Assembly: GCA_002692165.1 (NCBI GenBank)
Contig: NZJL01000110.1
Location: 1 to 6,487 of the forward strand
Reading direction: 5' to 3'
DNA from: Porticoccaceae bacterium
Lineage (GTDB): Bacteria > Pseudomonadota > Gammaproteobacteria > Pseudomonadales > Porticoccaceae
DNA: 6,487 nt
Under the pieces are notes generated by a model. It saw only the letters and a program-made list of their open reading frames with translations. It had not been told where the DNA came from and did not search any database. This document shows positions 1 to 6,487 of this stretch, piece by piece (the stretch's first letter is position 1; the number at the start of each line of letters is the position of its first letter). The position numbers were made by a program, and so were the translations under genes.

Positions 1-138
1 TACTTAAGAGTACTTCAGATACCAACGCCTCGCTGGACCGCCTATGATGAGATCAAGTTTCGGGTGAATATGCCGGAGCAGATCCCACGAATCGTTCAGG
101 ACCGTGCCTACACGTCAGCGATTTGGTATACACCGTAA
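1..138 (+). CDS. DUF3604 family protein, C-terminal fragment (5' end outside window)
   Basis: Reading frame 1 is open from the first base to a TAA at 136-138, giving 45 residues. The peptide contains RVLQIPTPRWTAYD near its start and ends RAYTSAIWYTP. This ending, with an IPTPRW stretch followed by a terminal R-A-(Y/W)-T-S-x-I-W-Y-T-P, is what I know as the C-terminus of DUF3604 proteins. These are large proteins, often over 600 residues, of uncertain function, found in many marine and soil proteobacteria. The coding call rests on codon-by-codon translation; the family call rests on recognising the tail. The catalytic or metal-binding part, if there is one, lies outside the window, so no function is assigned. 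The gene is convergent with uup, with 23 bp between the stop codons, and is not part of the minus-strand operon. Confidence 0.82.
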   Translation, partial: YLRVLQIPTPRWTAYDEIKFRVNMPEQIPRIVQDRAYTSAIWYTP

Positions 139-161
139 AAAATAAGCTGATGATCAATTAT

Positions 162-2051
162 TTATTGACCTTCCAGAAATTCCCAGCGGGCATAAGAATC
201 ATTAAGTTGCTGTTGCAGCTGCACCAGCTGCTGTTCTGCGGCAGCTATAATCAAGTGATCCGACTCATAGAACGAGGGCTGACTGAGCTGCTCAGAAATC
301 TCATTGATTAACATTTCAGTTCGCTCGATCTCAACTGGCAGCTGGTCCAGTTCGCGTTGATCCTTGAAAGACCGTTTTTTGAAACGGGTCTCTACTGATT
401 CGCCTTTTTTCCGTTTTGTTTTTACGACCTTGGAGGTCGGCGGAAGGTTCTTCACTGGCCGCTGTCGGAGCCAATCATCATAGCCACCTCCGTACTCATT
501 AATAATTGCATCACCCTCGAATACCAGTGTTCTCGTCACGACATTATTGAGGAATGCCCTATCGTGGCTTACCAGAAGAATGGTTCCTTTGTAATCAATC
601 AGAAGCTCTTCAAGCAAATCAAGAGTGTTAATATCTAGGTCATTTGTTGGCTCGTCGAGCACCAATACATTGGAGCCAACTGTAAAAAGTTTGGCAAGCA
701 ATAGACGATTGCGCTCGCCGCCCGACAAAGCGCTTACCGGCTGTCGGCAACGATCTGGATCAAACAGAAAGTCTTGAAGATAACTGATAACGTGGCGTGA
801 TCTTCCTCCTACTTCGAGCATATTCCTGCCGTCCGAAACGGTATCTTGAACCGACTTAGTCTCGTCCAAAACCGATCGATACTGATCAAAATAGGCGACA
901 TTGAGTTTTGTACCAATTTTAATATTGCCACTTTGCGGGGCCAGCTCGCCAAGCAATAGCTGAAGCAGGGTAGTTTTTCCTGCCCCATTAGCACCGATAA
1001 GACCAACTTTATCGCCCCTTTGAATGAGTGTGGAGAAATTTTCTAATACTTTATTACCATCTTCGAAGGAAAAACCTACAGCCTCAGCATCAATCACAAT
1101 TTTTCCAGATCTCTCAGATTGTTGAATAGTCATCCTTGCCGCACCTTGTTTCCGACGTCTCTCAGCATATTCTTTTCGCAAAACTTCCAGTGCCCTGACG
1201 CGGCCTTCATTTCGAGTACGCCGAGCTTTGATACCCTGGCGGATCCATACCTCCTCTTGGGAAAGACGCTTATCAAAGAGGTTATTATGTGTGTCTTCAA
1301 CCTCAAGAATCTCTTTCTTGCGTTTGATGTAATCACTGTAATCACAGTCGAATTCTGTCAGTTTGCCACGATCGATCTCAACGAGCCTGGTAGCGACATT
1401 ATCCATAAAACATCGGTCATGGCTTATAAAAATTAAAGCGCCTTTCCACTTCTGAAGGAACTCTTCCATCCAGCGGATCGCCTCGATATCCAAGTGATTA
1501 GTTGGCTCGTCCAATAACAGCAAATCTGGCATCGACACTAATGCGCGAGCAAGCATCACCTGCCGCTTAATACCGCCCGAAAGGCTCATCATGTCGGTAT
1601 CAGCTTGCAGGTTCATTGTCGTGACAATCGATTGGACTCGCTGGGTTAAATCCCAACCTCCAACCAGATCAAGCTCTTCCTGAATTTTCTCCAGCTTATG
1701 TAAGATCTTATCGTCTGATTGGTCAGCGACCCGCCCAATCAATTGGTAGTAAACCTGAGCTAGCCGCCCCTCGGCACCAAGGCCACCGGCAATTACTTCG
1801 GAGACTTTACCCTCCGTGTCAGCTGAGAACTCTTGCTCTAAGTGAGCTATCCTGACCCCCTTTGCACGCTTTATAACTCCGTCATCTACAGGGACCTTCC
1901 CGTTAAGAATCTTCAATAACGTCGACTTGCCAGCGCCATTACTGCCTATGAGGCAAACACGTTCTCCCGCTTTAATAGTCAAATTAATATGATCAATTAG
2001 CGGAGGTTTGCCATAACTTAAGAGGACATTGTGCAGGGTTATCAGAGGCAT
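162..2051 (-). CDS. uup: Uup, ABC-F family ATPase (ribosome-associated; DNA-binding C-terminal domain)
   Basis: This is a 629-residue soluble protein with two ABC ATPase domains and no membrane segments, as expected for ABC-F proteins, which act on the ribosome rather than in transport. Domain 1 has Walker A GSNGAGKST (36-44), signature LSGGIKRQ (157-164), Walker B ending LLLLDEP (177-183) with catalytic Glu182, and switch His211. The interdomain linker (about 240-305) carries EEVWIRQGIKARRTRNEGR, which is typical of Uup. Domain 2 has GANGAGKTT (353-361), LSGGERNR (442-449), LVLDEP with Glu467, and His496. A basic stretch (about 540-562) leads into a C-terminal coiled coil (about 563-629) ending ARWEFLEGQ, very like the E. 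coli Uup tail; this domain binds DNA in E. coli Uup. E. coli Uup is about 635 residues, so this one is full length. The ATG at 2051 is favoured because the protein then begins at the first ABC strand (MPLITLHNV) and an in-frame stop lies 6 codons upstream. There is no clear Shine-Dalgarno sequence. Uup is linked to precise transposon excision and ribosome function; the exact role here is inferred from the family. Confidence 0.95.
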   Translation of the reverse strand: MPLITLHNVLLSYGKPPLIDHINLTIKAGERVCLIGSNGAGKSTLLKILNGKVPVDDGVIKRAKGVRIAHLEQEFSADTEGKVSEVIAGGLGAEGRLAQVYYQLIGRVADQSDDKILHKLEKIQEELDLVGGWDLTQRVQSIVTTMNLQADTDMMSLSGGIKRQVMLARALVSMPDLLLLDEPTNHLDIEAIRWMEEFLQKWKGALIFISHDRCFMDNVATRLVEIDRGKLTEFDCDYSDYIKRKKEILEVEDTHNNLFDKRLSQEEVWIRQGIKARRTRNEGRVRALEVLRKEYAERRRKQGAARMTIQQSERSGKIVIDAEAVGFSFEDGNKVLENFSTLIQRGDKVGLIGANGAGKTTLLQLLLGELAPQSGNIKIGTKLNVAYFDQYRSVLDETKSVQDTVSDGRNMLEVGGRSRHVISYLQDFLFDPDRCRQPVSALSGGERNRLLLAKLFTVGSNVLVLDEPTNDLDINTLDLLEELLIDYKGTILLVSHDRAFLNNVVTRTLVFEGDAIINEYGGGYDDWLRQRPVKNLPPTSKVVKTKRKKGESVETRFKKRSFKDQRELDQLPVEIERTEMLINEISEQLSQPSFYESDHLIIAAAEQQLVQLQQQLNDSYARWEFLEGQ

Positions 2052-2115
2052 ATTTTGGGAAACCGATCAGAACGTGTTTAAAGTTTGGCTCGAGTCATCC
2101 CATAGTATTTTATGT

Positions 2116-2146
2116 TTTATAAGCAAAGACTATGACTGGTGCTCAA
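2116..2146 (-). promoter_or_regulatory. Candidate sigma70-type promoter for uup (weak)
   Basis: On the minus strand, TTGAGC (2141-2146; 4 of 6 matches to TTGACA) is followed after 19 bp by TATAAA (2116-2121; 5 of 6 matches to TATAAT). It lies in the AT-rich 116-bp gap between msrA and uup and would start transcription roughly 55-60 nt before the uup ATG. The spacer is longer than the optimal 17 bp, and AT-rich gaps produce such matches by chance. The call is supported mainly by position: the uup gene sits after a gap much wider than any in the upstream operon. Confidence 0.3.
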
Positions 2147-2163
2147 ATGAGTTCATCACCAAA

Positions 2164-2200
2164 GGGACTAGCCTTCGCACTGGATACCAGTCCCGCGAAG
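2164..2200 (-). other. RNA hairpin over the msrA stop region (with an alternative pairing)
   Basis: The arms CTTCGC (2173-2178) and GCGAAG (2195-2200) are exact reverse complements. Nested inside them, ACTGG (2179-2183) and CCAGT (2187-2191) are also exact, around a 3-nt loop (2184-2186). The only interruption in the 11-bp stem is a 3-nt bulge at 2192-2194. In the msrA mRNA this folds the last codons of the gene. A competing pairing joins GGGACT (minus strand, 2194-2189) with AGTCCC (2169-2164) across the stop codon. No U-run follows on the minus strand, so it is not a standard intrinsic terminator. A 3'-end stabiliser, a pause or partial attenuator ahead of uup, or a coincidence of codon choice are all possible. 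Confidence 0.45.
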
Positions 2201-2794
2201 ACCACAGTAGCCGTTGGGATTCTTAGCCAAATACTGCTGATGATAACCCTCTGCGTAGTAGTAATCTGAAACTAGTTCGACGTCGGTAGTTATAGAACCA
2301 TAACCTCTCGCCTTTAGCAAACGTTGAGCAGCAGACTTGGAGTCCAAAGCTATTTGCAACTGCTCTTTATTCTTACAATAAACCCCCGACCGATACTGAG
2401 TTCCAACATCGTTCCCTTGTCGCATACCCTGAGTTGGATCATGCGACTCCCAGAATACTTTCAGTAGCCTATTCAAATTGGTGGTCGTCGGATTGTAAAC
2501 CACCATGACGCCCTCAGTATGACCAGTTAAACCAGAACACGCTTCTTCATAGGTAGGGTTTGGCGTATAGCCACCAACATAGACGGCGGCTGTAACAGAG
2601 ACACCTTTTTGTTGCCAAAAGCGACGTTCAGCACCCCAAAAACAACCCATCGCTAATATAATAAGCTCACTGCCTTCTTCGAATGGCGGGCGCATAGGCA
2701 TCTGATTTATGTAATGAAATTTATCAATCTCCAACGGTTCCGTACGTCCTTGCAAGCTACTCTCACGTGATACCATTTGTTTTGAAAAGAACAT
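2168..2794 (-). CDS. msrA: Peptide-methionine (S)-S-oxide reductase MsrA
   Basis: This 208-residue cytosolic enzyme reduces the S-epimer of methionine sulfoxide in proteins or as the free amino acid, repairing oxidative damage with electrons from thioredoxin. The active-site motif GCFWG is at 50-54 with nucleophilic Cys51. Other family signatures are GGYTPNPTYEEACSGLTGH (74-92), HDPTQGMRQGNDVGTQYRS (118-136) and YHQQYLAKNPNGYCG (184-198). Cys197 and Cys206 match the two recycling cysteines of E. coli MsrA (198 and 206), so the three-cysteine relay looks intact. Length and N-terminal extension (about 45 residues before the catalytic strand) are like E. coli MsrA (212 residues); no signal peptide is seen. 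The ATG at 2794 is supported by a strong Shine-Dalgarno 5 nt upstream. The gene starts 41 bp after the purF stop in the same direction and is probably cotranscribed. A fused MsrB domain is absent. Confidence 0.96.
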   Translation of the reverse strand: MFFSKQMVSRESSLQGRTEPLEIDKFHYINQMPMRPPFEEGSELIILAMGCFWGAERRFWQQKGVSVTAAVYVGGYTPNPTYEEACSGLTGHTEGVMVVYNPTTTNLNRLLKVFWESHDPTQGMRQGNDVGTQYRSGVYCKNKEQLQIALDSKSAAQRLLKARGYGSITTDVELVSDYYYAEGYHQQYLAKNPNGYCGLRGTGIQCEG

Positions 2795-2799
2795 GTTTG

Positions 2800-2807
2800 A
2801 CCTCCTA
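2800..2807 (-). promoter_or_regulatory. Strong ribosome binding site of msrA
   Basis: The minus strand reads TAGGAGGT here, a near-perfect Shine-Dalgarno sequence, ending 5 nt before the ATG at 2794. It fixes the msrA start. It is also by far the best ribosome binding site in the window, in contrast to the weak sites before purF, cvpA and uup, which suggests that msrA is translated efficiently and independently of purF. Confidence 0.85.
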
Positions 2808-2835
2808 TTGGACTAATGATTCCTGAAAATGCTAT

Positions 2836-4365
2836 TCAGCTGTCGCCGCCATTGTTGTGTATTCCAATTGTCTGCTGCTCGAAGTCCATTGCCAATTGAT
2901 CTGTGCTCTTCGCTGCATCATTTCGAACCAGTTCAAGATTACTCAAATAATCTGCATCGATATCATCGGTCACATAATTTCCGTCAAAGACGGAGCATTC
3001 GAACTGATCGATGCCATGATTTCCCTCTTTGGCTGAGGCAACCAAGTCATCTAGATCCTGATAAATGAGCCAATCTGAGCCGATCGCTTGCCCAACGGCT
3101 TCATCACTTTTCCCGTGCGCTATGAGTTCCGAAGCAACCGGCATGTCTAAGCCATAAACATTGGGGTATCTAACGGCAGGCGCTGCCGAAGCAACATAAA
3201 CTTTTTTAGCACCAGCATCCCTAGCCATCTGAATAATCTCCTGAGATGTAGTACCTCTAACAATGGAATCATCGATAAGCAACACATTTTTTCCTTTAAA
3301 TTCAAGAGTGATAGCATTTAGCTTCTGACGAACCGATTTCTTCCTTTGTTTTTGACCGGGCATGATAAATGTGCGTCCGATGTAGCGATTTTTCATAAAA
3401 CCTTCACGCAACTTTACCCCTAAACGTTCAGCCAAAGCTTGTGCCGATACACGACTAGTGTCAGGTATGGGGATGACAACATCTATATCGTGTTTTAGAA
3501 CGCAGCGCAGGATTTTATCAGCCAACTTTTGGCCCATACGAAGCCGACACTTATAAACAGAAATATTATCCATCATTGAATCAGGTCGGGCGAAGTAAAC
3601 ATGTTCAAAAATACACGGAACCAGTCGCCTATGCGCGGCACACTGCTTCAGATGCAAATCACCTGCCTTGTCGACGAAAAGAGCTTCACCAGGATTTAAA
3701 TCGCGTATTAACTTGAAGCCCAAATAATCAAATGCTGCGCTTTCCGAAGATACCGCATACTCAATTCCATATTGGCTGATTCGCTTACCAAAACAAAGCG
3801 GCCGGATACCAAATTGATCGCGAAATGCAAACAATCCCTTGTTTGCAACTAATCCAACGACCGCATAAGCACCTCTGCATCGTCTATGAACATTCTCAAC
3901 TGCCGCAAATATATCAGAGCTTTCAGGTGCCAATTTTCCTTGCACCTGGAGTTCATTGGCAAACACGTTGAGCAGGACTTCTGTATCAGAATCAGTATTT
4001 AGATGCCGGAGATCTACTTGCGTGATATCGTTTCTTAGCTTATCAGTGTTCGTGAGGTTCCCATTGTGCGCCATACATATGCCATAAGGAGAATTCACAT
4101 ATAGAGGCTGTGCCAGAGCTGGGCCATTACTACCTGCAGTAGGATAACGGACATGGCCGATTCCAAGCCTTCCAACAAGCCTCACCATCTGTCTTCTGTC
4201 GAAGACGTCTCGAACCAAACCGTCAGATTTGCACTGATAAAACTGACCTTCATGTTCGGTTATGATGCCGGCTGCATCTTGGCCGCGATGTTGCAACATT
4301 GTTAAGGCATCATAAAGTTGTAAATTAATGTCAGATACGCCTGACATTCCAAAAACTCCACACAT
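2836..4365 (-). CDS. purF: Amidophosphoribosyltransferase PurF
   Basis: This 509-residue cytosolic enzyme makes 5-phosphoribosylamine from PRPP and glutamine, the first committed step of purine synthesis. The class II glutamine amidotransferase (Ntn) domain fills about residues 2-235: Cys2 follows the initiator Met directly (MCGVFG), so there is no propeptide. GIGHVRYPT (68-76) and HNGNLTN (100-106) are further motifs of this domain. The phosphoribosyltransferase domain follows, with IPIPDTSR (298-305) and the PRPP loop VLLIDDSIVRGTTS (361-374). The absence of a propeptide makes it the E. coli type rather than the Bacillus type, which has a propeptide and an Fe-S cluster. Length matches E. 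coli PurF (505). The ATG directly abuts the cvpA TAA with no intervening base and has only a weak Shine-Dalgarno sequence inside the end of cvpA, which suggests translational coupling. No PurR-like operator was recognised near cvpA or purF. Confidence 0.98.
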   Translation of the reverse strand: MCGVFGMSGVSDINLQLYDALTMLQHRGQDAAGIITEHEGQFYQCKSDGLVRDVFDRRQMVRLVGRLGIGHVRYPTAGSNGPALAQPLYVNSPYGICMAHNGNLTNTDKLRNDITQVDLRHLNTDSDTEVLLNVFANELQVQGKLAPESSDIFAAVENVHRRCRGAYAVVGLVANKGLFAFRDQFGIRPLCFGKRISQYGIEYAVSSESAAFDYLGFKLIRDLNPGEALFVDKAGDLHLKQCAAHRRLVPCIFEHVYFARPDSMMDNISVYKCRLRMGQKLADKILRCVLKHDIDVVIPIPDTSRVSAQALAERLGVKLREGFMKNRYIGRTFIMPGQKQRKKSVRQKLNAITLEFKGKNVLLIDDSIVRGTTSQEIIQMARDAGAKKVYVASAAPAVRYPNVYGLDMPVASELIAHGKSDEAVGQAIGSDWLIYQDLDDLVASAKEGNHGIDQFECSVFDGNYVTDDIDADYLSNLELVRNDAAKSTDQLAMDFEQQTIGIHNNGGDS

Positions 4366-4869
4366 TTACTTTACCCAACTCAACAATAACTCTGTGATCC
4401 AAGTCAACAAACCAGCTCCAACGTGCTCAAACTTCTCAAAGTAAGGGATTAAGGCAGATGTCAACCACCATTCCTCATTCACTGTATCAACCAAATACGG
4501 TGTCACTATCACAAGTGCTAACACAATTAGCGCTCCCCGTGCCACACCAAATACAAATCCGGCTAAACGATCAAAAAAACCTAGACCAATGGACTGCATC
4601 AGTTTGCTAATAATATTGTTTATTGTCGAGCCTATGAGCATTATTACAAAAAATAATCCGAAAGTGGCGACAGCAAATCGAACCGGCTCAAAAGCTATTG
4701 TATTTCTCAAATAATCCGACGCTAGCCCATTAAAACTTGCTGTCAGGGCTATAGCAATTAGCCAAAGTAATAAAGACAGTGCTTCTTTAACAAACCCCCT
4801 AAAAACGCTCAAAATTGAAGAGAATGTCACAATAGCAATGATTACATAGTCTACAGTTGTTAAAACCAA
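4366..4869 (-). CDS. cvpA: CvpA family inner-membrane protein
   Basis: This 167-residue hydrophobic protein is placed, as in E. coli, directly before purF. Family marks are the N-terminal VDYVIIAI, RGFVKEALSL (24-33) and the central FFDRLAGFVFGVARG (98-112). Four likely membrane segments lie at about 5-22, 29-46, 64-85 and 103-127, followed by an amphipathic C-terminal tail (about 135-167). In E. coli, CvpA is needed for colicin V production and has been tied to envelope homeostasis; its biochemical role is unclear. The start is TTG at 4869: the frame upstream reaches the dedD stop after 7 codons with no ATG, GTG or other TTG, and the TTG gives an N-terminus that aligns with E. coli CvpA (MVWIDYAII). 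A weak GGGAAA lies just upstream. The gap to dedD is 21 bp, and the stop abuts the purF ATG. Confidence 0.95.
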   Translation of the reverse strand: MVLTTVDYVIIAIVTFSSILSVFRGFVKEALSLLLWLIAIALTASFNGLASDYLRNTIAFEPVRFAVATFGLFFVIMLIGSTINNIISKLMQSIGLGFFDRLAGFVFGVARGALIVLALVIVTPYLVDTVNEEWWLTSALIPYFEKFEHVGAGLLTWITELLLSWVK

Positions 4870-4890
4870 TTTATTTCCCAGGTCAATAAG

Positions 4891-5397
4891 CTATCTGACG
4901 AATTGGAGTACCAAAGCATCAGTACCAAACGCTTTGTCTATCGAGGTTTTTGCCGACACAACTCTTCTTCGGTCTATTTTAGGTCCTATATAAACGTGAT
5001 AGCGCGTCGTATCAGTGTCATCCGCGATATGAGTAAAAGCACTATGGCCTTTTTGTCTCAATTTTTCGGTCATCGCTTTTGCCTTGTCTGACCTCACAAA
5101 GTTTTCCACCTCTAAAAGCCAAAGTAAAGGAAGACCGTCATCATCTAAGCCTATCGGCAAAAGATCTTCAGAATCCATCACTTTAAGCGTATCCGGGTTA
5201 AATAACTCCCGTACCAATTCAGGGTTTTCAGAATCATTTTTGGTGTCCATTTCCTCAAAACTAACTGATTCTATTAAGGGAGCTCGCGGAATCCGAGTCA
5301 TTCTATCTATCTCAGAAGGTTGTGAAAAGAACGGCAGGGACAACCAAAGAAAAGTCAAACCGATTAAACAAAAAATTGCTCCTTTAGATATATTCAT
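4891..5397 (-). CDS. dedD: SPOR-domain inner-membrane protein, DedD-like
   Basis: A 168-residue protein with a short cytoplasmic N-terminus, one membrane anchor (about 7-24, GAIFCLIGLTFLWLSLPFF) and an acidic periplasmic linker (about 28-88, rich in D and E). It ends in a C-terminal SPOR domain (about 90-167), seen in LLWLLEVENFVRSDKA and YHVYIGP (133-139). SPOR domains bind denuded glycan strands of septal peptidoglycan, so a role at the division site is inferred. Its position between folC and cvpA is that of E. coli dedD; the symbol rests on this synteny and architecture more than on sequence identity. The frame is open back to an ATG at 5535, but those 46 extra residues lie inside folC and do not look like a DedD N-terminus. 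The ATG at 5397 starts 4 nt after the folC stop and puts the membrane anchor at the N-terminus as expected. Confidence 0.88.
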   Translation of the reverse strand: MNISKGAIFCLIGLTFLWLSLPFFSQPSEIDRMTRIPRAPLIESVSFEEMDTKNDSENPELVRELFNPDTLKVMDSEDLLPIGLDDDGLPLLWLLEVENFVRSDKAKAMTEKLRQKGHSAFTHIADDTDTTRYHVYIGPKIDRRRVVSAKTSIDKAFGTDALVLQFVR

Positions 5398-5401
5398 GCG
5401 C

Positions 5402-6487
5402 CTATGCCTTATCGACCTTATCATGCATAACTCTGAGGACGTCGGCCACTGTATGGAAAGATCCAATGACCAACACGGTATCACCCTCACAAGCAGTGTG
5501 AATGGCATCCAAAAATGCTGATTCAATACTTTCAAAGGCTAATCCCTTTAATCCTTTATTGTATAACACTCCAAGCATATCTTGCCTGAGCATAGCTCTA
5601 GACGAATTTCTAATTTGAGCTATTCGCCATGAACTGATTAATGTCATTAAAGGGGCAACGATCCCATCCCAGTCCTTGTCATTAAGCACTGAGGCAACTG
5701 CCAAAATTGAACCATCTAATTTTACTAACCTTTTGGCAAGCATTCTCGCTGACGCGGGATTATGGGCCACATCAAGGATTACAGGCTTACCAGAAAAGCG
5801 TTCGCATTGATATCGACCCATCAACTCAATATGATTTAACGCATCGAGAGCTTTACGAGAATCTAAAACCAATTCGGCTGTAATGAGCGTCTGAAGAGCC
5901 AAGGCTTTTGAATTGATAGGAATGCCTGTATCTTTTAGATTTTCAAATTTTGCAACCTCCTCAGAATTTGTCTTACAAACAATCTCAGAATGCTGGCCGC
6001 TTTGCCGGATAGTAAAGTGTTCTCCGATTTTCAGCAGCTTGGCTCCGGTCTGATTGATTAAGGACTCATAAAATTCAAAACACGATGGTTCGCCCCATAT
6101 AAGCGGATGATTTGTACGAGCTATTCCAAGCTTTTCACGAGCAATTTCCTGCAAAGTGTCGCCCAACCAAGCCTGATGATCGAAATCAATGCTCGTGACT
6201 ACAGCGACATCCGAATCGACGATATTCACGGCATCAAGACGTCCCCCTAAACCCACCTCAAGCAATTGGATCTCTACCTGCGATCGAAGAAAAAGCATGA
6301 GCGCAGCTAATGTTCCGTATTCGAAGTAAGTAAGTGGTACTCCCTCGGCGGCGGAGTTGATGGTCTCAAAAACATCTACCAAAGTTTTGTCAGAAACCAT
6401 TTTTCCATTAATTCGAATACGTTCGTTGTAGCTAACAAAATGTGGTGATGTGTAGGCTCCCACCGAATAGTCATGGGCAAGCAAAAG
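5402..6487 (-). CDS. folC: Bifunctional folylpolyglutamate synthase / dihydrofolate synthase FolC (N-terminus outside window)
   Basis: The window holds the C-terminal 361 codons; the frame runs off the right edge at a codon boundary. FolC joins glutamate to dihydropteroate to make dihydrofolate and adds further glutamates to folates. Counting from the first Met in the window (6484), the visible motifs are YTSPHFVSYNERIRI (11-25), LTYFEYGTLAALMLF (51-65), LEVGLGGRLDAVNIVD (75-90), AVVTSIDFDHQAWLG (94-108), EIAREKLGIAR (113-123) with the conserved Lys118, the ligase-domain DVAHNP (238-243), and GSFHTV (341-346) near the C-terminus. These match E. coli FolC closely. By comparison with that protein (422 residues), about 60 N-terminal residues, including the ATP-binding GTNGKGT loop, are missing. 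The Met at 6484 is internal, not the start. FolC supplies polyglutamylated folates used by purine synthesis, which fits its shared operon with purF. Confidence 0.97.
   Translation of the reverse strand, partial: LLLAHDYSVGAYTSPHFVSYNERIRINGKMVSDKTLVDVFETINSAAEGVPLTYFEYGTLAALMLFLRSQVEIQLLEVGLGGRLDAVNIVDSDVAVVTSIDFDHQAWLGDTLQEIAREKLGIARTNHPLIWGEPSCFEFYESLINQTGAKLLKIGEHFTIRQSGQHSEIVCKTNSEEVAKFENLKDTGIPINSKALALQTLITAELVLDSRKALDALNHIELMGRYQCERFSGKPVILDVAHNPASARMLAKRLVKLDGSILAVASVLNDKDWDGIVAPLMTLISSWRIAQIRNSSRAMLRQDMLGVLYNKGLKGLAFESIESAFLDAIHTACEGDTVLVIGSFHTVADVLRVMHDKVDKA

Noticed and set aside
154..168. TCAAT / ATTGA inverted repeat as a terminator between the convergent genes
   Set aside because: The stem is only 5 bp, contains a single G-C pair and is not followed by a T-run on either strand; too weak to call.
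123..311. 62-codon + strand frame crossing the DUF3604/uup junction
   Set aside because: It begins within the DUF3604 3' end in another frame and continues antisense to the Uup coiled coil; its leucine-rich sequence is the complement of the Gln-rich uup codons.
1119..1436. 105-codon open frame on the + strand inside uup
   Set aside because: It is fully antisense to the conserved linker and first ABC domain of uup, has no recognisable domain or ribosome binding site, and is explained as a shadow frame.
2829..3068. 79-codon open frame on the + strand opposite the purF 3' end
   Set aside because: It is antisense to conserved purF coding sequence and its His/Arg/Ser-rich composition is typical of a shadow frame.
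5084..5521. 145-codon open frame on the + strand opposite dedD and the end of folC
   Set aside because: It is antisense to two well-supported genes, is low-complexity and Ser-rich, and has no recognisable family; treated as a shadow frame.
5398..5535. Upstream extension of the DedD-like gene to the ATG at 5535
   Set aside because: The extra 46 residues lie entirely within folC coding sequence, place charged residues before the membrane anchor and do not resemble DedD; the ATG at 5397, 4 nt after the folC stop, gives a normal N-terminus.
1..6487. Search for a novel system (mobile element, defence island, CRISPR, RNA gene)
   Set aside because: All long reading frames on the minus strand are recognised conserved genes in a known order, the gaps are short, and I saw no long repeats, integrase, transposase or toxin-antitoxin-like genes.

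Overview
The window reads as chromosomal housekeeping DNA from a gammaproteobacterium. The gene order folC - dedD-like (SPOR) - cvpA - purF is the E. coli and gammaproteobacterial arrangement. MsrA, PurF and Uup all look like the E. coli-type members of their families, and by eye the GC content is in the mid-40s percent. A DUF3604 C-terminus at the left edge would suit a free-living, possibly marine, gammaproteobacterium. The genus cannot be settled from the sequence alone.

Layout: positions 1-138 (+) hold the last 45 codons of a DUF3604-family protein. Everything else is on the minus strand, so the genes are transcribed from right to left. In transcription order these are folC (5402-6487, 5' end cut by the window edge), a SPOR-domain DedD-like protein (4891-5397), cvpA (4366-4869, TTG start), purF (2836-4365) and msrA (2168-2794). 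After a 116-bp gap comes uup (162-2051), which runs convergently into the DUF3604 gene with only 23 bp between the two stop codons.

How they fit together: folC to purF are packed with gaps of 4, 21 and 0 bp and are almost certainly one transcript. It combines folate polyglutamylation (one-carbon units used in purine synthesis), an envelope or cell-division SPOR protein, the CvpA membrane protein and the first committed enzyme of purine synthesis. msrA follows purF after 41 bp behind a very strong Shine-Dalgarno sequence and probably shares the transcript while being translated independently. uup probably has its own promoter in the 116-bp gap. That gap and the msrA 3' end are the only places with non-coding structure worth noting: a hairpin over the last msrA codons, and a weak promoter candidate.

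I found no mobile element, CRISPR array, RNA gene or defence system, and nothing that amounts to a new biological system. The findings below are small regulatory or architectural observations.
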